Below are positions 6,148-8,876 of a stretch of 8,876 nt of DNA, piece by piece. The stretch covers positions 1 to 8,876 of the forward strand of contig JAMDCS010000145.1 in the NCBI GenBank assembly GCA_023488835.1. The letters are read 5' to 3'. The translations under genes and the position numbers were made by a program. Positions within the stretch are counted from its first letter, which is position 1, and every line of letters begins with the position of its first letter. The notes beneath the pieces are model-generated. The model did no database searches, had not been told where the DNA came from, and worked only from the letters and a program-made list of their open reading frames with translations. Source of the DNA: Candidatus Bathyarchaeota archaeon (GTDB lineage: Archaea; Thermoproteota; Bathyarchaeia; Bathyarchaeales; UBA233).

Positions 6148-7677
6148 TTAGGTCACCTGTTTTTTCCTCAGCCAACCGAGGTCTTGGCTAAAAATCATGC
6201 GGATATCCTCGATGCCTGCACGCATCATAAACAAGCGGTCCACACCCAAACCCCAAGCGATCACAGGCTCTTTAACGCCCAACGGCATAGTGACTTCGGG
6301 ACGGAAGATTCCTGAACCGCCAAATTCTACCCAACCATAGCCTTCCTTGTAGGCGCTGAGTTCCACGCTGGGTTCAGTGAAGGGGAAGTAGTCGGGTTTG
6401 AAGCGGATTTTGTCTGCTCCAGCAATTTCCATGGCGAACTTGCCTAAAACTCCAAGCAAGTCTTTCAGGTTAAGGTTTTTGTCGATTACGATGCCTTCAA
6501 CTTGGTTGAATTCTGAGAGGTGGGTTTTATCAGTTATTTCGGGTCGATAGACGCGTGCGATGGAGAAGTGTTTACTTGGAACTTCAAAGTTTCCAGCTTC
6601 AAGGGTTCGGGCGCTCAGGCATGTGCCATGTCCGCGGAGAATCAAGCGTTGAGCGGTTGCAAGCGAGTATTTGTATCCCCAACCTGTGGAGCCTGTTTTC
6701 CAGCCGTTTTCATGGGCTTCTTTTACGTGTTCGAGTGCTTTGGCATGTTTGGTTAATTCTCCGCACTGCGGGTCTTTGACGTAGTAAATATCTGAGGGTT
6801 CGCGTGCTGGGTGGTCCTGCGGCACATAGAGAGAGTCAAAATTAAAGAAGCTGGATTCAACGCTTGTTCCAGTCATCTCTTTAAAGCCCAACTGAACCAG
6901 TTTAGCCCTGACCTCATCGAGAAATTGTAAGTACGGATGTTTTTTTCCAGCCCAAGTTTTTGCCACGGGCGCTTCGATGTTGTATTTTTGGAGTTTTGCG
7001 GTGTGCCATTTGCCTGTGATTATGAGTTCGGGTGTTAGTTGGGTGATTTCTTGTGGCGCTATCTTGTTTTCGGCAACGGCTTTTTTTCCCACGGAGGTAA
7101 TTTGGAGGGTGCGGGTGGTTTTGGGTTCGATGGTGAGGAGTTTTCGTTTTTTGAGTTGTTCAGTTGCTTGTTGAAGTTCTGGGCTGAGGTCTTCTTGGGG
7201 CTCCTGCTTTTTGCTCTGCAGGTGTTTTAGCAGGGTTTCGTCGCAACCTTCTGGAATGGTTGTTTGATGCAAAAGCGCCTCGGTGATTCGGAGGGTGTTG
7301 TTTTGTGGGGTGTAGGTTGCCCATTTTTTCCTTATTACCCATCCAAGCGCAATCTGAACGAACTGCTCTTCGAGTCCTGCTTTTTCTGCAGCTTTTTTTA
7401 GGTCTGCACTTCCGCCGAGCTGTGCGGTTGCAAGGATGAGGTTGCGTTCAGGCACGCCATCTTTCGCATACTGCTCGCCTTCAGGGGTTAGTTTGATGAT
7501 GTTTTGGATTTTCGCGCGGATCAAGAGAAAGTTTTTTTCTTGAAGTGTTAAGGCATTGCGCATGACGGCTGTGTCTTGGATTCCGCAGGCTTGGATTAGT
7601 TGTTCTACGGTTGCTGTTCCGCCGAGTGTTTCCAGCGCGGAGAGTAGTTGTTGTTCTTGGGTTCTGAGTTCAGCCAT
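6148..7677 (-). CDS. pheS: Phenylalanine--tRNA ligase alpha subunit, archaeal type
   Basis: A 509-residue class II synthetase subunit. Residues 1 to about 225 form the winged-helix-rich extension of archaeal/eukaryal PheS that contacts tRNA; an E/K/Q-rich stretch at 153-180 links its parts. The catalytic domain follows: motif 1 around HPYLQFLDEVRAKLVQLGF (247-265), motif 2 from FSIARVYRPE to LSEFNQVEGIVID (371-399), the phenylalanine pocket FPFTEPSVE (431-439), and motif 3 GLGVDRL (476-482). The enzyme activates phenylalanine with ATP and transfers it to tRNA(Phe) in the cytoplasm. Start at 7677 has GAAGG (7690-7686) eight bases upstream. It is the first gene of the pheS-pheT operon. The coding strand of the N-terminal region is unusually A+C rich (about 80% at 7141-7200). 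Confidence 0.97.
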   Translation of the reverse strand: MAELRTQEQQLLSALETLGGTATVEQLIQACGIQDTAVMRNALTLQEKNFLLIRAKIQNIIKLTPEGEQYAKDGVPERNLILATAQLGGSADLKKAAEKAGLEEQFVQIALGWVIRKKWATYTPQNNTLRITEALLHQTTIPEGCDETLLKHLQSKKQEPQEDLSPELQQATEQLKKRKLLTIEPKTTRTLQITSVGKKAVAENKIAPQEITQLTPELIITGKWHTAKLQKYNIEAPVAKTWAGKKHPYLQFLDEVRAKLVQLGFKEMTGTSVESSFFNFDSLYVPQDHPAREPSDIYYVKDPQCGELTKHAKALEHVKEAHENGWKTGSTGWGYKYSLATAQRLILRGHGTCLSARTLEAGNFEVPSKHFSIARVYRPEITDKTHLSEFNQVEGIVIDKNLNLKDLLGVLGKFAMEIAGADKIRFKPDYFPFTEPSVELSAYKEGYGWVEFGGSGIFRPEVTMPLGVKEPVIAWGLGVDRLFMMRAGIEDIRMIFSQDLGWLRKKQVT

Positions 7678-7726
7678 CCTGTTTGCCTTCGCAACGAGTG
7701 GTTTTGTTATTGGATAGTTGCCACGT

Positions 7727-7734
7727 CAATAAAA
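7727..7734 (-). promoter_or_regulatory. TATA box of the pheS-pheT operon
   Basis: TTTTATTG on the minus strand would start transcription near 7704, giving a 26-nt leader with the GAAGG ribosome binding site. A stronger-looking TATAATAAAAG lies further upstream (7768-7758, minus strand) and is an alternative. No T-box, riboswitch or leader peptide is seen. Confidence 0.4.
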
Positions 7735-7836
7735 GCATGCTGATGGCGGCTTCAACCCTTTTATTATACAGACCCATCCCCCGTTCATGGCGAGAAGTAT
7801 ACCAACATATTTTAAAACAAAAAGTTAACCGCTAAA

Positions 7837-7844
7837 GTTTAAAG
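7837..7844 (+). promoter_or_regulatory. Possible TATA box of tRNA-Pro
   Basis: GTTTAAAG with CGCTAAA before it would start transcription near 7867, leaving a 5' leader of about 38 nt for RNase P to remove. A weaker TTAAT at 7857 would give a shorter leader. Confidence 0.35.
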
Positions 7845-7904
7845 CCTAAACCAGCATTAATCTATGAACCCACCAAAAAGCGGGCAAATCACCTGCTGAT
7901 AAAT

Positions 7905-7982
7905 GGGGCTGTCGGCTAGCTTGGTCCAGGCTTGTAGCCTCGGGCGCTATAGACGAGAGTTCAAATCTCTCCAGCCCCACCA
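7905..7982 (+). tRNA. tRNA-Pro, anticodon CGG
   Basis: The fold is complete: acceptor stem GGGGCTG (7905-7911) pairs with CAGCCCC (7972-7978); D stem GGCT (7914-7917) with GGCT (7929-7932) including G-U pairs, and GG in the loop; anticodon stem GTAGC (7934-7938) with GCTAT (7946-7950); loop CTCGGGC with anticodon CGG at 7941-7943 and G37; four-base variable region; T stem GAGAG (7955-7959) with CTCTC (7967-7971) and loop TTCAAAT. Discriminator A at 7979 and an encoded CCA at 7980-7982. G35, G36 and G37 fit proline, and the molecule reads CCG codons. There is no intron. An open reading frame crossing this gene (7903-8124) is spurious. Confidence 0.95.
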
Positions 7983-8004
7983 CAAATTGCACACACTATC
8001 TCTT

Positions 8005-8116
8005 TTAGCGCAAGCATATACAAACGACGAATTAGCGCAAATAATATTACGGGTAAAGCCACGAGCTTGCTTTTGTGACAGACAGAGAAGTCAAGCAACT
8101 AGCATAATTGCGCAAG
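8005..8116. repeat. Short repeats around GCGCAA downstream of the tRNA
   Basis: TTAGCGCAA occurs at 8005-8013 and again at 8032-8040; a related TTGCGCAAG is at 8108-8116, whose first eight bases are a perfect palindrome. They lie in a 282-bp stretch (7983-8264) with no credible gene, between tRNA-Pro and the acyltransferase gene. Function unknown. Confidence 0.35.
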
Positions 8117-8207
8117 TATTCTAAGCAAGAGCAAAATGCAAATATAGTTTATTGGTGTATCCTTCATAAGAGTTGATAGGGTTTTTACGGCTGTCTTAAG
8201 CCTTTAA

Positions 8208-8236
8208 CCGATAAAATTCTTTGTTACCCCGATAAA
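8208..8236 (+). promoter_or_regulatory. Promoter region of the acyltransferase gene with a direct repeat
   Basis: GATAAAATTC (8210-8219) is a plausible TATA box; it predicts a start near 8241 and a leader of about 24 nt containing the ribosome binding site AGGTGA (8250-8255). The octamer CCGATAAA occurs at 8208-8215 and 8229-8236, 21 bp apart, which is two turns of the helix. Confidence 0.35.
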
Positions 8237-8264
8237 GACCCTTCATCGCAGGTGAAGAAATGAT

Positions 8265-8876
8265 ATGACTATTCTTGAACCCTTAAGCAAAAATCAACCT
8301 GAAAGCACTGCGTGTGCTTCAGTTTACAAGCCGCAACTTGCGGCGGTTTGGGATAACTTTGTGTCAGCTTCAAAAAACGCTACCTTCCTCTTATTAAGAA
8401 ACTATATGGATTACCATTGTGACCGATTTGTGGACCATTCTCTGCTATTCCATCGCGATGATCAATTAGTAGCTTTAATGCCTGCCAACATAGTTGGTGA
8501 CGTTTTGTACAGTCATGCTGGCTTAACGTATGGCGGAATTTTATCAGGTTACGATATGACTGCGCCCTTAATGCTTAGCATTTTTGAGGAGCTGAAAAAT
8601 CACTGCCAAAGTCAAGGAATTAAAAAAATAGTTTACAAGGCTATTCCTTCAATGTATCATAGTGCTCCTTCAGAAGAAGACCTCTACGCTCTATTCCGTT
8701 CTGAGGCTAAGCTGATTGGAAGAAACCTGTCTTCCTGCATTTTTCTTCCTGAAAGAAGAAGGTTCAACAAGAAAAGGCGAGAAGCAGTCACAAAAGCAAA
8801 AAATCATAATGTGATAGTTAAGCAAAGCTTTGATTTTGGAGGATTTATGGACAAATTGTCAAGAAAAACTCGCTCT
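8265..8876 (+). CDS. FemAB/GNAT-like acyltransferase, N-terminal part, cut by window edge
   Basis: An open frame of 204 residues running off the right edge. I chose the ATG at 8265 because AGGTGA lies nine bases before it; an ATG at 8260 meets a stop after two codons. The segments WDNFVSASKNATFLLLRNYM (29-48), HCDRFVDHSLLFHRDD (51-66), LYSHAGLTYGG (81-91), IKKIVYKAIPSMYH (119-132) and EEDLYALFR (137-145) match, from memory, a GNAT-fold family related to FemAB aminoacyltransferases that is commonly encoded in surface-glycan, amino-sugar and pseudaminic/legionaminic-type loci. It would transfer an acyl or aminoacyl group in the cytoplasm; donor and acceptor are unknown. After residue 160 the sequence is very basic (PERRRFNKKRREAVTKAK). 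T-rich codon use differs from the A+C-rich pheS and ABC genes, which hints at a separate origin. Confidence 0.75.
   Translation, partial: MTILEPLSKNQPESTACASVYKPQLAAVWDNFVSASKNATFLLLRNYMDYHCDRFVDHSLLFHRDDQLVALMPANIVGDVLYSHAGLTYGGILSGYDMTAPLMLSIFEELKNHCQSQGIKKIVYKAIPSMYHSAPSEEDLYALFRSEAKLIGRNLSSCIFLPERRRFNKKRREAVTKAKNHNVIVKQSFDFGGFMDKLSRKTRS

Noticed and set aside
6520..7342. Plus- and minus-strand open frames overlapping pheS.
   Set aside because: They are low-complexity shadows in other frames; pheS is continuous with all its motifs in place.
7678..7904. A leader regulator (T-box or riboswitch) before pheS.
   Set aside because: The predicted leader is only about 26 nt and no specifier or antiterminator structure is visible.
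7933..7951. A possible intron in the tRNA, common in archaea.
   Set aside because: The anticodon stem and seven-base loop close normally without any insertion.
7903..8124. A 73-codon plus-strand open frame across the tRNA gene.
   Set aside because: Its first third is the tRNA itself and the rest has no recognisable protein features.
1..8876. CRISPR arrays, insertion sequences, integrases or rRNA.
   Set aside because: No regularly spaced long repeats, transposase or integrase motifs, or rRNA-like stretches were found.

Overview
The window looks archaeal. The evidence is a phenylalanyl-tRNA synthetase of the archaeal/eukaryal type (alpha subunit with a long N-terminal winged-helix extension, beta subunit of about 570 residues), TATA-box promoters about 26-28 bp upstream of inferred transcript starts, at least one probable leaderless gene, oligo-T terminators, and GGTGA-type ribosome binding sites. 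Composition is moderate GC. A TACK-group archaeon of the Bathyarchaeia kind would fit, but that assignment is a guess from overall flavour and not from a diagnostic marker.

Layout: (1) 1-255, minus: N-terminus of an Old Yellow Enzyme family flavin oxidoreductase that runs off the left edge. (2) 256-445: divergent promoter region. (3) 446-1058, plus: a short-chain dehydrogenase broken by a one-base frameshift in a G run and also lacking the usual C-terminus. (4) 1062-1595, minus, convergent: a DUF1697 protein with a probable leaderless promoter. (5) 1811-3617, plus: a two-gene ABC-2 type exporter operon. (6) 3690-4327, plus: a VapBC toxin-antitoxin pair with its own TATA box and a palindromic operator candidate. 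(7) 4328-4437: convergent terminator region. (8) 7677-4438, minus: the pheS-pheT operon. (9) 7905-7982, plus: tRNA-Pro(CGG) with an encoded CCA end. (10) 7983-8264: intergenic DNA with short repeats. (11) 8265 to the right edge, plus: a partial FemAB/GNAT-like acyltransferase of the type often found in surface-polysaccharide loci.

The two subunits of PheRS work together as the one obvious housekeeping unit, joined by the tRNA gene upstream. The ABC ATPase and permease form one exporter of unknown substrate. VapB and VapC form one toxin-antitoxin module. The remaining genes (OYE, SDR, DUF1697, acyltransferase) are single accessory functions. I see no integrase, transposase, CRISPR array or rRNA. 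No clearly undescribed system is visible; the best leads are regulatory (nested palindromes at the vapBC promoter, inverted repeat at the OYE promoter, repeats downstream of the tRNA) and the decay of the SDR gene.
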